A DNA stretch of 57,406 bases from Scytalidium lignicola. Taxonomy: Eukaryota > Ascomycota > Leotiomycetes. The stretch's first letter is position 1, and each line of letters opens with the position of its first letter. The stretch spans positions 1 to 57,406 of the forward strand of contig NCSJ02000278.1 of NCBI GenBank assembly GCA_002812745.2, given 5' to 3'. The notes beneath the pieces are model-generated. The model was not told the DNA's origin, searched no databases, and saw only the letters and a list, made by a program, of their open reading frames with translations. Positions 32,871 to 45,200 of the stretch are shown here, in pieces. The translations under genes and the position numbers were made by a program.

Positions 32871-33430
32871 TCAGCTGTAGGGATTGAGCGGAATCGTGTT
32901 AGGCTTCCTGCAGCTCCAAAACGGAAATGATGCTATCGGAGGCTGGATTATTGCAAGAGACAGTAGACGAATGTGATCTCTTCGTAGAGCAAATCTCAGC
33001 ATCGTGGTCATCAACTCCTTTAACGAAGGTATCCATACCCTCATCTTCCACCTCTTTAGTAACATTGAGGTCAACGTAGCTCGCGCTCCTTTGTATGAGC
33101 TTGGTGTTCACCTGTAAAGGGCTGGCTTGGTCTGTGGCAGACTCATGGCCAAGAGAGGCTGACCTTGGACAATCAGCGGCGCCATCGACTACGCCGTTGT
33201 CGTTATCGTTACTGTTGCCATGGCGGTCGGCGACGAGATGATCAGAAATGAGTGTGGTTCCTAAGTCGGAGCCGGAATCGTCGCTGTCTACCAGGTCGCT
33301 ATCTGCAACATGTGGAGAATGGGATTCGCTTTTCGCTGTAAGGTCGACATCAAGGCCGCCGTAGTCGGTGTCAGATTCAGCTAGAAGGTCGACGACGGAG
33401 CCCGAGGCGGCAGTCCTGTTAACCCTAGCT
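32871..33430 (-). pseudogene. Asp/Ser-rich open frame, incomplete gene
   Basis: An open minus-strand frame of about 185 codons without a convincing ATG. It is rich in Asp and Ser (VADSDLVDSDDSGSDLG, NSNDNDNGVVDG) and ends ISVLELQEA. A second frame at 33381-33581 with VLPLVEQLGLTGLPPRAP overlaps its start and may be an earlier exon or a frameshifted part. No domain; it looks disordered. Because it adjoins the rearranged Myb-like gene, it may be another broken piece of that locus. Confidence 0.35.
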
Positions 33431-33599
33431 GCTCAACAAGAGGAAGCACTGAAGGTGAGCAAACCTCCGTCTCGCAGTTCAGCCAGGGCTTCTTATTTAC
33501 ACGATCCCAGATCCGATTATCCTCAGTGATCGTTGTCTTTTTGCATAATGAATATGCATGCAGCTTGGGGGCGAGGAGCATGGGACATAAAAGAAAGCT

Positions 33600-34444
33600 C
33601 GATAATATATGATGCTGCTAACAGGCAGTTTTAATTCGCAAAATACGAAATGATACAAACTAATTTACATCAACTTAAAAAACACAAAAGATGATGATTG
33701 GATCTTGATGCTACTAGAGCAGGGCGAGGGTCTCGCGAGCAACGCTCTAACGAGGCCTAACGGCCCATCCGCCGGAGCTTGGCCTCGCGCTCTAGCCCGC
33801 TTTAGGCCATGGATTCGAGGGNCCCCCCATCTGTCAGGGCTGATATCTCCACGACGGATCGAGTGGTCGCGGAACTTCCTCTGTCGCATGTGTAGAGATT
33901 TGAGCAGCCTATCGAACGGTGCCAGCTGCATCTCGCTGTAACCGAGGCTGGCCGAGATCTTCAGGTGCAAAGTCGAAAATGCTAGGTTTTTGGCCTTCTC
34001 CACTCCCTCACGCTGCCAAAAGCGAGGCTACGGCGATGAGGATCACATGCACGCGTAGGTCTGGACGTCAGCTATCCGATGGTGTCAGAGGCCGTGCCCG
34101 TCATCGAGCCTCGCTTAGCTGTAATCGAGACCTCCCGTAATCGACCACTTTTGGCCTGCCGGGGTGCAGTCGCGGACGCGCCAAGCCCTCCTGACCAGGG
34201 CCAATTTTGGCTGGGAACGCGAGTCGATTACGGATCCCGAGCTGATGTCATGAGGTCCCGCGACGTGTTCCCTCCCACCATCCTACAACCACCATATTTC
34301 GAGGCCATTCAGGACTGCACTGTACGCATTCGTAGGCCAAGAGGCTCAGGCTCAGGCTCAGGCCTAGGCCCTAGCTAGGGCTGGCCCTCCCTTGATCAAG
34401 AGATATTGGCTAACTGTCTGTACAGCTGTAATTACACCTCCAGA
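33600..34444. other. GC-rich arm left of the Crypton-like gene
   Basis: Unusually GC-rich sequence with many CpG and no stable gene (frames occur on both strands). It contains a short GGCTCA-type hexamer repeat near 34345-34365. Composition falls abruptly to AT-rich at about 34640, inside the recombinase gene. It probably includes the 5' flank of the element. Confidence 0.5.
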
Positions 34445-36937
34445 ATGACCACCATACTGGCGAACGCCTTACTACAAAGCACACGCGCGTTTGCAGGCTA
34501 CTTTACGGGTGATTTTAGAGGCTGTATGGGTGCTACAGGCCTTACAGGTCTTACAGGTCCTACAACTCCTGAACCTGTTGTTACCAGCCTGACAGACCTA
34601 CCAATTCCACTGACTCAAGAGCTCTAGGCTAGAATTGAGACTGTCCATAATAAGACCTTAGAGTATCATTGTACTTACTAGCCACCTAATATAGCCAGAA
34701 ATTACACTCTAAAACAGAAGGAATAGAAAACCTAGTGCATTGCTTAAGAGTTCTCTCCAGGTGGCCAATACCTACTTGGCGATTAAGTGGATGAAAGGAA
34801 GTTGTTATTGTTTATCAAAGAGGAAATGGTTAGCCAACCTCCAAGGAAAAGCACCTAACTTACAAAAGAGAAGGAAAAGAAGAGAAAAGCAAGCTTGCAA
34901 AGCTTAAATCAACTATTCAAACGTCAAAAAAAAGAATAATAACTCAGTTGTAAATACTAATAACTACTTGATTGTTAAAAGCAAGGATAATAAGGAGTAA
35001 TCAGAGTTAATCCTTATATATAACATTATTCACAAGTATATCTTTGCTATAAAGGAGTTTTAGTCATATTAGACTTCCTAAAGCTTATACAATACTTCTT
35101 AACCAAAATGTATAACTTTAAAAGCTTTAGAATTATCAATTATTCATAAAGAGTATACTCATCGTCGAATAGAGTTTATAGACTATAACATAACTACTAT
35201 CCACAATAGTTATTTAACTTCTCAGATTCTTGACCTTTATTACCAAGTTTAAAGTAAGAGCTTAAAGAAAAGTAATACTAAACAAGCTTTATAAATATAA
35301 GTTAACTTTCTTCTTAGTAATAATATACTTTTACAATTAAGTAATCACTTACTTATAAAGTTAACAAACTTATTTTTTATGCCTTTACTTAAGAAAAGAA
35401 CTTAAAACAACAAGTAATGTTTAATAATCATTATAGACTATAACAAAACAAACTAATATAATAAGCTTAAATATAAAGTTGTTTTATATTATAAGAACTA
35501 TTAATCCTGTTTAATTAAAGCTTTGGCAACTTACTTCTTTTAACATTAACACTTGTCTAAAAAGCCTTTCCTTACATTTTGTAATAGCTAGGAATAGTAT
35601 AACATCAAGCTTTTAAAACATGATAATAATTACCTTAAGGAAAAGCTCTTTAAGTAAACAACTAACTCTTAAACTAAGTAATTATACACATTAAGTAATA
35701 TTCAAAGGTTAAAGGTTATTCATATACCTTGATTTTCAAGAACTTATATTACAAAGGTAAATAACATCTTTAAAGTTCAAATCTATTGAGGAAAACATTA
35801 GAACAATAATCAAATGATTAACTATTATCTGACAAATTTACCATAACAATTTATAAGAGGTATAACTGATTTTGAGCTTGATTATACATTTAACTACTTT
35901 ATACTATAAGAAACAATTAAGCCTTCTTCTACTTTATGTTAACACATTTAGTTATAATTAAATTATTAACATAAAGCTTACTTTAATCTTCTTAATATTA
36001 TTAAGATAATCAAGCTTAATCTAATTATTAATAACTTTTTAAAGCTTTTAGACAAGCTTAAAGATGTGTTTTTACAAGTTAATTATGTTGTTTACAATTT
36101 ATAAGCTTTAGATCTAACTATTGAATATTATAGGATTTTGTATTTTTACAATAAAACTACTCTAATTATCTTATCTTTTATAATGCTTTATTTGCTACAA
36201 TTGAATATACTAACTTTACTAAGTTAGTTAAAGTAATTACAAATACACTTTACTATAAGGACTTATATCTTATAACTATAAAAAAAGCTATTCTATTTGT
36301 AAATGAGCATTTACAAAGTATAATAAGCATTATTCAAACAAGCTAAGCTATTTATATTAAAGTATTGGCTAAAATTACAAGTACTTTAAACAAGCTTATA
36401 AACAAGTTAGACAACTTCTTTACAAGTTCATTTAACCTTATATTTACCTTAAGAAGGAGTAGAATACTTCTTCAAGGTTATAACCTTACAAGTTAACCTT
36501 ATCATTATACATTACTCTCTTCATTAACTCTGAACCAGCACTAACTTATAGATTTAGGTAAGCCTCAACAGCTAACTTCTACAACTTTGGAAAGACAAGA
36601 ACAAGCCAAAAATAACATACTACCTCTTTACAAGCTATTATACTAAGTAATAACAGTCTTTGACCTTTAGAAAGAGTAAACTGTAAGCCTAAAAGGCCTT
36701 CCTTCCATAGCCATACTGGACATAGCCTATGACAACCAGTAGTACTCTCCTTTAAAGTGTTAGTACTACTCTATGCATAAGGTAATAATTAACAAGATCA
36801 TAACAATAATTAGTAATAGACTTGAAGATCAGGAGGTTATAATTACAGCTGTAAAAGCCCTAGAACAGCAGAGAATCAATTCAAACATGTCTTTAGACAA
36901 GTTAATCAAGGCTATAAAGGCTAAACGGAAGATGTAG
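34445..36937 (+). pseudogene. RIP-degraded Crypton-type tyrosine recombinase
   Basis: A long plus-strand frame readable through stops. From ATG 34445: MTTILANALLQSTRAFAGYF, a Gly/Thr repeat GATGLTGLTGPTTP, then ARIETVHNKTLEYH (after a TAG). Next come EFSPGGQYLLGD and DERKLLLFIKEEMVSQPPRK, typical of the N-terminal core-binding region of fungal Crypton integrases. Near 35790-35850 NNNQMINYYLTNLP with QFIRGITDFELDYTFNYFIL corresponds to the catalytic-tyrosine block (GCYLTCLP-like in relatives). The C-terminus (36650-36937) matches the GCR1_C-like DNA-binding tail: TVFDL, EQQRINSNMSLDKLIKAIKA. Stops at probable Trp and Gln codons indicate C-to-T decay. Cryptons insert through a tyrosine recombinase without terminal repeats, so the exact ends are not visible. 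Confidence 0.78.
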
Positions 36938-36989
36938 AATAAATCTGTATATAGTAACTATAACTACACATTAGAACCAATTCTTTATT

Positions 36990-37480
36990 TAACATATGAA
37001 GCCTACTTTTTGCATGTGTTTACAAGCCTAATCTGGCTGAACCTACNGTTCTCCAGGCGATTTTGCGGGCTAGTCGCGGTCATGTGACTGGCACCTACCT
37101 GATTTTGCGGGTTGCATTTCAACGTCTTATTGCGCACGCAATTCAGGGCCGTTTGAGCTGTAATTTGGACACGAAATGCTCCTATATGACTTGAATCTTA
37201 CGCTCCAATTTGGAGGCTTTTCAGGACTGTTTTGCGGCCAGGGCGCTGCTGCGCAGCCAGACCTCGACCGGGAAAGTGATGTCGCGAGCCGATTACGGCT
37301 TTAGCCCTGTAATTCGCGGATCCGCCTCCCTAGCCGACCTCTGACATCCTCATGTTGTCACGAGCAGCCGTGTTTGGCAGGCACGTGATCCTTTGCCAAC
37401 GGCAACGTCCGCACCCAGCCGTCGTTATCCAACGCCAACTATCTTACCGCGGGCAACCCTACTAACGGTGCAGTTGATGC
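36990..37480. other. GC-rich arm right of the Crypton-like gene
   Basis: GC-rich, CpG-containing sequence beginning abruptly after the AT-rich recombinase block. It shares short motifs with the left arm (GTCGATTACGGATCC at 34225 versus GCCGATTACGGC and CGCGGATCC at 37290-37325). Presumed 3' flank or untranslated region of the element. Confidence 0.45.
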
Positions 37481-38291
37481 ATTCGCCCCAAGAAGTTCGA
37501 CCTTGTACCATGAGCTATTTCACCCCTCTAACGACGAGGGGAGACCCCTGACGCTACCAGTAAATTATTCCCCAGTGATATAATTCGTGATTTGCATTGT
37601 TGCATTGCTGAGTCGATCGGTCTAGTGAAAGTGACTGAGGGCCTGGAATGGTCAGTCGCTGGTATGGACAATCAAAAATTCTCTATCCCCAAGAACCCTG
37701 AGTCGTATGTCTGGTTCTCTGTGGCTTGTTGGTACTGCCAGAATGCACCGGAAAGAACTCTTTCTGTCATATTTGCCGGGCCAAATGGGCGGCCTTCACA
37801 GCCCCAATCGCACACATCCAATTAACCCAATAGTATTGGCTCCGCGGCCCCCTTCTGAGGTTTAATTGGTTATGTGTAGTTCGCTGCGGATTCATCATCA
37901 TCGGGCATGTTGCTTTGATTACCTCAAAGTGTTATATTTGTAATATAGCATTAAGATAGTATGAACTTGATTTTAGTCCTGATATGATTCATATTCTTTT
38001 TAAACAAATCTGTGTAAATCTTAGTACTTTGTAACACGACTAGGCTTGCTAAGCAGGGGAATATGGGCGTATACACAAGTGGACAGATATTACTTTCATG
38101 AAATCTGATTTAGACAAGTCTACTAACGCTGGACAGGATAAGATGGCTAGGCTAATCAACATCTTTGTAGAAACACATGCTCTCTCAGAATATATAACTC
38201 TGTAATGTCCGAGAAAGAAAAGTATAATATTACGCTATGAGCTCAAGTAAATATGCATAAGTCCATATAGATTAGTATGCATACATATCCC
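37481..38291. other. Intergenic region, no clear gene
   Basis: Includes a 77-codon plus-strand frame (37592-37825; EGLEWSVAGMDNQKFSIPKN) without recognised domain. The remainder is moderately AT-rich, downstream of the pseudokinase. Confidence 0.4.
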
Positions 38292-39889
38292 TCACGTATA
38301 TATCATAAAACCCAAAGAAATCACAACGCCTAGCTCAGTGTACCGTCCTTTTGCTTTTTCTTCGTAGTAAAACCTCGCAAAGTCCTCTATTTCAGCCTCT
38401 GTTATCTCTGTTTTCTCTTCAACTCCAAGTCGACAAGAATCATCTGCATCTGCCATCGGGTCTAATGGAGGAGGTCGGAAACAAGGCACGTATTCCTTCC
38501 GCAAGAGCTACGCCCAGTCGATTCCACCAAAGAAAGGATGGGCCTTAATCTCTGCAGAACCGTTGGCGCCTAGACGGCTGAGAGGATCACGGTCGAGTAA
38601 ACGTATTACAAGGTCTTTGGCATCGGGTGGGAGAGGATTCTCACTACTATTATCGGGGAAGGTTAGGGATGGATAGAGAGTCGTTTGGTGGATCTCGTCA
38701 TGATTGTCAGTGGTAGTGAATGGGCGATGACCAGTTAGCATTTTGTATATAATAACACCCAAGGACCACCAGTCCTCTATTTTCGTTGTGGGTAAATGGG
38801 TATCATGAGTTTGATCGGGCTCAGGGGCTGGATACTCGGTTATTGATGCTTCGTTGGATTCTGGAGCAGGCTAGATTAGCTTAGACTGATGATCTATATT
38901 CGGGGTTATGAGAGCAATATTACCAGGCAAGTGTTGGAGGAAAACATCGAAGTTAACGAGAAGGATATGGCCTGTATGATCAATGTAGATATCCTAGAGT
39001 TGCAGATTTCCATATATGATGTCAGAATGATGTAGACACTCTAAAGTGTACACTAGTTGAGCGGCATACAAGCGAGTTTCGAAAATGTTGAAGTAGTGCT
39101 CACTTTTCAGGTGCTGAGATAATTGGTGGGTGGAGACGAAAACACCAATTACTCCGTTCTTTCCCTGGGGAGATTCGAGATTTAATTTCAGTGTAGCGAT
39201 AAAAGGATTGTTAATCTGGGCAGTGATTGGCCATCTGACAAGACTGGTGTTCTTTGCCTTTGGGTTTAACGACCTGAACATCAAATAATATCGCCGGGTG
39301 TCATTTTTGCTGCCAATATGAACATATATTAGTAAATATTAGCGACAGTGGGACAGAGCTGAATATACCTGACTAGCCGTCCTTTTCCCCTACTGTCATC
39401 AAGCAACCTCCGAACTGCAAAATTCTCAGGCCCCAAGCTGAATCCTCTATTGGGAACGAACTGCAATATGATCAAGACAGCACCAGTTCCCCCGCAGAGA
39501 TCTTGCCATTCTGCCGATACGTTTTCTTCTTCCTTAAACGAGGGTCGATATATGACTGTACCCAAGAAAGAATTTATAGTTGTACCGGTTTCTGCAAGAA
39601 CATCCTGATACAGCCAGATTTGCAAGCTGGTCTTATGGGTGACGTCGAAACTGAATTTGGAGTTATGTCCATAGGTCCAGACCGGAGCATCAGGTGGTCC
39701 TATATGGGACTTGCAGATAATTTGACTCTTGTCAAAGCCGACCACAGCATGCGGGAAATAAGACTCGAAAACGCGTAACTTCATTATGTCATGAAGGAAT
39801 TTAGTAAATCCCTGAACTGGATCAGAGGAGGAAGCAGTCAACCCCCGGGCTTCATGAAGGGTAACGGTAAGAATGCTAGTTATTGGCAT
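38292..39889 (-). pseudogene. Ypk1/Gad8-type pseudokinase with N-terminal C2-like domain
   Basis: Two exons, 39889-39369 and 39309-38292, with a 59-bp GT-AG intron (39310-39368). The N-terminus is a C2-like domain seen in filamentous fungal Ypk1/Gad8 kinases (TSILTVTLHEARGLT, VVGFDKSQII, APVWTYGHNSKFSFD, EWQDLCGGTG). The AGC kinase fold follows: NNPFIATLKLNLESPQ, FETRLYAAQLVYTLECLHH, DWWSLGVIIYKMLTGHRPF, LLDRDPLSRLGANGSAEIKA, HPFFGGIDW. Active-site residues are lost: the glycine loop reads LLDDSRGKGRLV, the VAIK-type Lys is Phe (YYLMF), YRDLKPEN is YGNLQLxD and DFG is NFD. Three in-frame TAG stops (after GNLQL, after HQSKLI, after GGIDWA) each fit CAG-to-TAG. Active relatives act in TORC2 membrane-stress signalling; this copy cannot be an active kinase. 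Confidence 0.85.
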
Positions 39890-42218
39890 CGAGTCTGGAT
39901 GCTGTTATTAACAAGAACTGTAAGCTGTGATCGAGTGTTTGCGTACCTTCGACCGGAGCCACTAAGATTTAATAATCAGTAAGTTCATAAGTGGTGATAA
40001 GACTGGGGTACATACTGGTGATTATATCGCGTTCGGGCGTGGTTGAAAGGTGTGTTGACGATTAGGTTGAGATGTGCAAAGAATTGGGTCGAGATGTGCG
40101 GAGTTTAGTCGATCCATTCTTATTGGTAATCCTCAGGTCTCAGGCAATTTCAGTACCTGATGCCCGAGATTAATTTGATCGGGCCTGGGCCAAATCGACT
40201 CTCTACGCTGATAATGGTACAACTTCAGGCAATCCTGGTCCTTTTTGACCGCATAAAAATTATATTTTATGGTAAAAGTATAATTAATGAAGGGCAATTA
40301 CTTTATTATAAGAATATTTCGCGAAAAAAATATATTCTCAAAGTATTACTTGGAACAAATCACTTCCAAAAGATTTCCACATGTTTAACTAAAAACAAGA
40401 TTAAAAATAAAAGTGTATTTTCATAGATAACGGAATCCAATAATATTTCTTTAATACAAATGATAATAAAACGAATTAATTGCTCTCATTTGAGGTTTCC
40501 ACTGAAATACCATTATAATTTATAAATAACTAGTTCACCACAATTATAGCTAAGGACAAGCATTTAAAAAGGCCAAGTGACAGCATTTTCTACAGTGTCT
40601 TGCCCAGTATGAAGAGTACCGGTTTATACAGTAGCGAAACGTAAAGTAAACTGATTAACGTATTGCCATTTTCCAAGCTTTGGACATTGTTTCAGGGGGA
40701 GGCGGAAGGTAGAAAACTGCACTGTACCCAGGATCACGAGCCACCTACCCCTACGTGTACCAAAAGAAAAACCTGATTTGGTCAGTGACAGCGATTGCAG
40801 TAGCCCCAGATGGAAGGGATGCAAAAAGGAAGGCGATTATTCGGGTTGGAAAGCATCGGTCTTTCATATTGCGGGCACCTGCATATTGCATGGAATATAT
40901 TATTGGAAGCGCACAAGGGGGTAGGTGACTCAGTATACTAATATTGCTTGCATAGAACTACGATCTTTTTATCTTGGTTGCACACTAGATTCCCCTGCGT
41001 GAGATACACGTGTAACCAGTCATTAAAAGAAAGGGTGCCACCTACCTATTCCAACTGTCATCGCGTTAATTGTTAGTGACCGTGTGTGAAGGAGGCCTGA
41101 GTGTTACATGAGTCTAACGTAATGAACGGAAGCACTAGACCTCGTTCTCTGACTGAATCATGCCTGTTATAATAATGCTGGCTTTCACCGGTGAGGAAGG
41201 AAGGTATATCCGAATATACCATCCTTCCAATCCCACGAGATGACGAATTAGCGCTAACTATGGAGAAGGCCACTAGTATACAGCGTCGCAGGATTTAATT
41301 GTAGTGTCGCGGATATCAGTGAGTGAGAAGCAAGCTCTCCGCAGTTGGGACCATCAACTCCATGCAGAACTCGTTGTTGTTGTCACCATACACGCCAATC
41401 AGATCTTTGCATAGCATAGCCATTAGCTCCAGGAATAACTGGGCCTTGAGTGACTCAGGATCCAGGGAAGCAACCAATATCCAGTACTTTGCAGCTGCTA
41501 CATGTGTGGACTCCAAGTGGAGAGATCTTGAAAGTGAGGCCGGTACGCCCGTATTGTTATTGGTATTTGAGGAACGAGACTGCGCCAACTAGGATGTTGT
41601 TTGTGGCTTGTTGGCGTGGGTATGCTCAACTACGACACGGTACTGTACGGTAATATGGTACAGTAGTTGTTACTGTAATGTCACCGTATTTATTCGGGGT
41701 AGCCTGAAAATAGCTAAATATATGGGATTCAATACTGTAAACAGTAACCAAGTGGAGCTCTTTGCCCCACCACAAAGATGCTTGTTGACCTGCGCTGGAT
41801 CTATCCAATTGGGATGTTAGCCGACGCGACGGCATCCGCCACTAACCGGATAAATTACAGCCACTCCCGTACAGTAACGTCGTCAACTTAAAGGGCTTTG
41901 GAAACCCTGTAGCGAATGGAATTGACTAATTAAGCACCTCCGATGTGTTACGTCAGCCCCACAGACCCACCCAGCTGATCCAAGGTCTGAAGCATATTCT
42001 CAAATTAACAACACCTTCCAAAAGCACTGTTGCAGGAGACTCAGTTGGTGTAATTGGAGGAGTTGAGGTTGGCGTGAAAGTTTCTTCTTGTGAATAATAA
42101 ATTTGCTGCCTCGTCCAACTCAGATGGAAAGTAATTCTCTCAGAGGAATGTAAAAGGATGCTTGACTGCTTTTAAACTCGAGAATCAAGAGGCTGGCGAG
42201 GCTCTGCGTGCACTAGAT
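39890..42218. other. Intergenic region without identified gene
   Basis: Mixed composition. Short frames occur on both strands (for example minus 41316-41588, ATG with SRSSNTNNNTGVPASLSRSL) but have no domain or splice support. A possible upstream exon of the pseudokinase lies at 39940-39990 (HPDS is in frame after a CAG acceptor near 39902). An AT-rich patch at 40250-40560 may be a small decayed repeat. Confidence 0.4.
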
Positions 42219-45200
42219 TCACCCATGTCTATTCTCCCAAAGCGCTTTGAATAACGACCCTGGTTCCTCTCTGAGCTTCTGCGGATTCCCTACTTCCACA
42301 ATTTTGCCTTGGTCAACAACAACAACCACATCCGAGTTACCTATCGTCTCGAGTCTATGCGCTACCGCTAGGACCGTGCAATCCGCAAATTCGGACTTAA
42401 GAGCTTTTTGCACCTCCTCATCTGTCTGCTGATCAACGCTGCTAGTCGCCTCGTCCATCAACACAACCTTGCTCTTATGTACCAGTGCGCGCGCGAGACA
42501 GAAGAGCTGCTGCTGCCCGTGTGAGAGGTTCAGAGTATCGAACTCTACATCGAGACCGCCTCTGGTGGTGATAACGTCACACATGTTTACTTTGGTGAGG
42601 GCGGAGACCAGGTCATCATCTGACTTGATAGATTTGAACGGATCAAGATTGTCGCGGACTGTGCCTGGAAGCTTCACGGGATCTTGGGGTAATGTCGTGA
42701 GGCGTGAACGGGTTGTGTTGACAGGTATTGAGGAAAGATCAAGTCCATCTATGTAAAGAGAGCCGGTCGGCGTTTCGAGAAGCCGAAGAATAGTAAGAAG
42801 GAGGGAGCTTTTACCACTACATTTATAGTTAATGTCTATCATGCTTGCAACATCTGATAGTCTCTTACCTCCCTGTTCGTCCACAGATACCCACTTTTTG
42901 ACCAGGCTTAATGCTCAGCGAAGCATCGCGGAGAATCGTGTCACCACTCAGTCTGCAAGATGATTAGTTGATTTATCGAAAGGTTCTCCACCTTGGAACT
43001 ACCGAAACTTACTGGTACTTAGCAGTAACATTATCGAGCTCAATGCTGCCTACCAAGGGCCAGTCCTTTGGTAGAGACAACAAGTCTCCAGAATAATCCT
43101 TCTCTTCTTTCGGCGTGTCTCGAAGAAAATCACGTAACCTAGCAGCAGCGCCCAGGGATGTTTCCAAATTTGTCCAGGAGTTGATAAGCCTTGACAGACT
43201 AGTATTAAAGCCGATAATGTTGATCATAGCTAGCCCTATTGCTCCACGACTTGTGGTATGGGTAAGTTCGACCGCAAAGGCAACCTACGCAACGACTATT
43301 AGCCGAGCCATCAATAGTGAAGGCACAATAAGAACGCAATATTTCAACAGCTTTTGGTCCAAGAATTTTAGTTTCTTACCAATACTGTAGCAATTCCAGC
43401 AACAAACAGATCCATAACAACTGCTAGCCATCGTTGAATGCAGAACAGGAGATAATACGGCTTCTGGGAGTCGTCAAGCAATCTGTGATTTTCTTTCAGA
43501 AAAGAAGGTCTCCAGCCAAATGCTCGAATTGTAACAACGCCGTTCAGCGTTTCGGTGAAGTGTCTGTATAAGGGTGACTTCGCTTCGAGGTCAAGATGTC
43601 GCATCTGGCGAGATGTTCCTATTCATTCTTACCGTTAGTATGTTCATAGCGGGGTATTAATCGATACTGGTCAACATTTGATAGAGATGGAAATACACTC
43701 ACGCAAGTAGATCTTCTGCAAGAAGTATAAAGGCACAAAACAAAATGGAATGACTGCTCCAACATATTGCGCGCCCGAAGCAATAAGTGCTGTCCCGGCG
43801 ACCACGTCCAGAGAGTCAAGGGTTGTTTCAAAGAAGGCTATGGGAAGCTTCTGATCGAAAAGCGTCATATCTTGGCTGAAACGATTGAGCGTGATACCGC
43901 TATCTGTAGTGGTGAAAAACCACAAGGGTGCCTTGAGAACGGCGTCCAAAAGCAGCCAATGTAAGTGTGTCGCTGACTTTGGTATGATTACAACAAAGAA
44001 CCACCAGACCACAAGGCCAGAGAATATTATCGCGGCCACGCAGAACGAGATATAAGCTCCGCTGTAAACTCCACGATCTGTATTGGTTCCACGCTCGGTC
44101 CAGATACGCAGCCAGATTTGGGGCATTCTGCTAATGAAAATATATGCAATGGCAAGGAAGACAAAAACCACTGCAAACAACGCACCCACAGATTTGAGAT
44201 AGAATTTATACAATGATAGATCGCCAAGCTGTCTTTTCCAAGCGTCATCGAATGTAGATATAGGAGAAATTTCCGGATCGGTGGTCGATATTTCCGGTTT
44301 CTCTTGAAGTTCATTCTCTGCAGCAGGACTGAGACGAGCTTGTAATGCCAGCTCTTTGATATAGCCGTCACTCGCTTGAAGATGTGAAAGGCTTCCGCTC
44401 TGCTCAATCTCTCCATTCTTGTCAAGAACAATAATATAGTCAGAAGAAGGTAAGAGGGAAACTAATAGATTTTTTTTNAGATCAGTTCATCATTGGTTGA
44501 GATCTTTTTCAACAATCAAAGGACTAACCTGCATGGGTTGTAAGGATTACTGTCGCCCCACTTTGACGTAGGAGCCCGTCTGAGCCAAGTACACGGTCGA
44601 ATACCGTCCTGGAAGTGGCAGGGTCAAGAGCACTGAATATATCGTCCAGAAGAACAATGGAATCTCGGGAATAGATGGCTCTCGCAAGTGCCTATAAATG
44701 TCAATAACTAGACTGAGTAGTAGCTCTCTCCTTACTTACTACCCGCTGTTTCTGCCCTCCACTCAAGCTGATCCCGCCGCTACCAACCAAGGTCATGTCT
44801 CCCTTCGAGAACGATGCTATATCCTGCTGTAGGGAGCAGGCATTTATAACTGATGTGAACCAGTCCTGGTCGAACTCGCTCTGGCCAACAATGTTATCAC
44901 GTACTGATAGGTTGCGCAGCCACGCAGTTTGGTCGCAATAGGCGATTGATCCTCGGAATTGTTGCACTCGAACGTTTCCGCATGAAATAGGTATCTCACC
45001 AAGTATCGCTTTTAGCATTGATGACTTTCCGGATCCCACAGGTCCCACTATCATGGTAAGGCTGGACCTCTCAATGGATATTGAGATATCATGAAGAACG
45101 GGCTCTGTCTTGTCTTTTATCGTAAAACTTGCATGTTCGAGTTCAATGATCGTTTTGCCCGTCGAGTCAGCAAGACCTTTGGACGGAAGCTTTTGCGTGT

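Noticed and set aside
34340..34370. Telomere-like or minisatellite array
   Set aside because: Only a few GGCTCA-type hexamers; too short and not a known telomere unit.
34445..36937. Starship captain (DUF3435-type tyrosine recombinase) with cargo genes
   Set aside because: The C-terminal tail and catalytic-tyrosine block match the Crypton/GCR1_C type better, and no element boundary enclosing cargo genes could be recognised.
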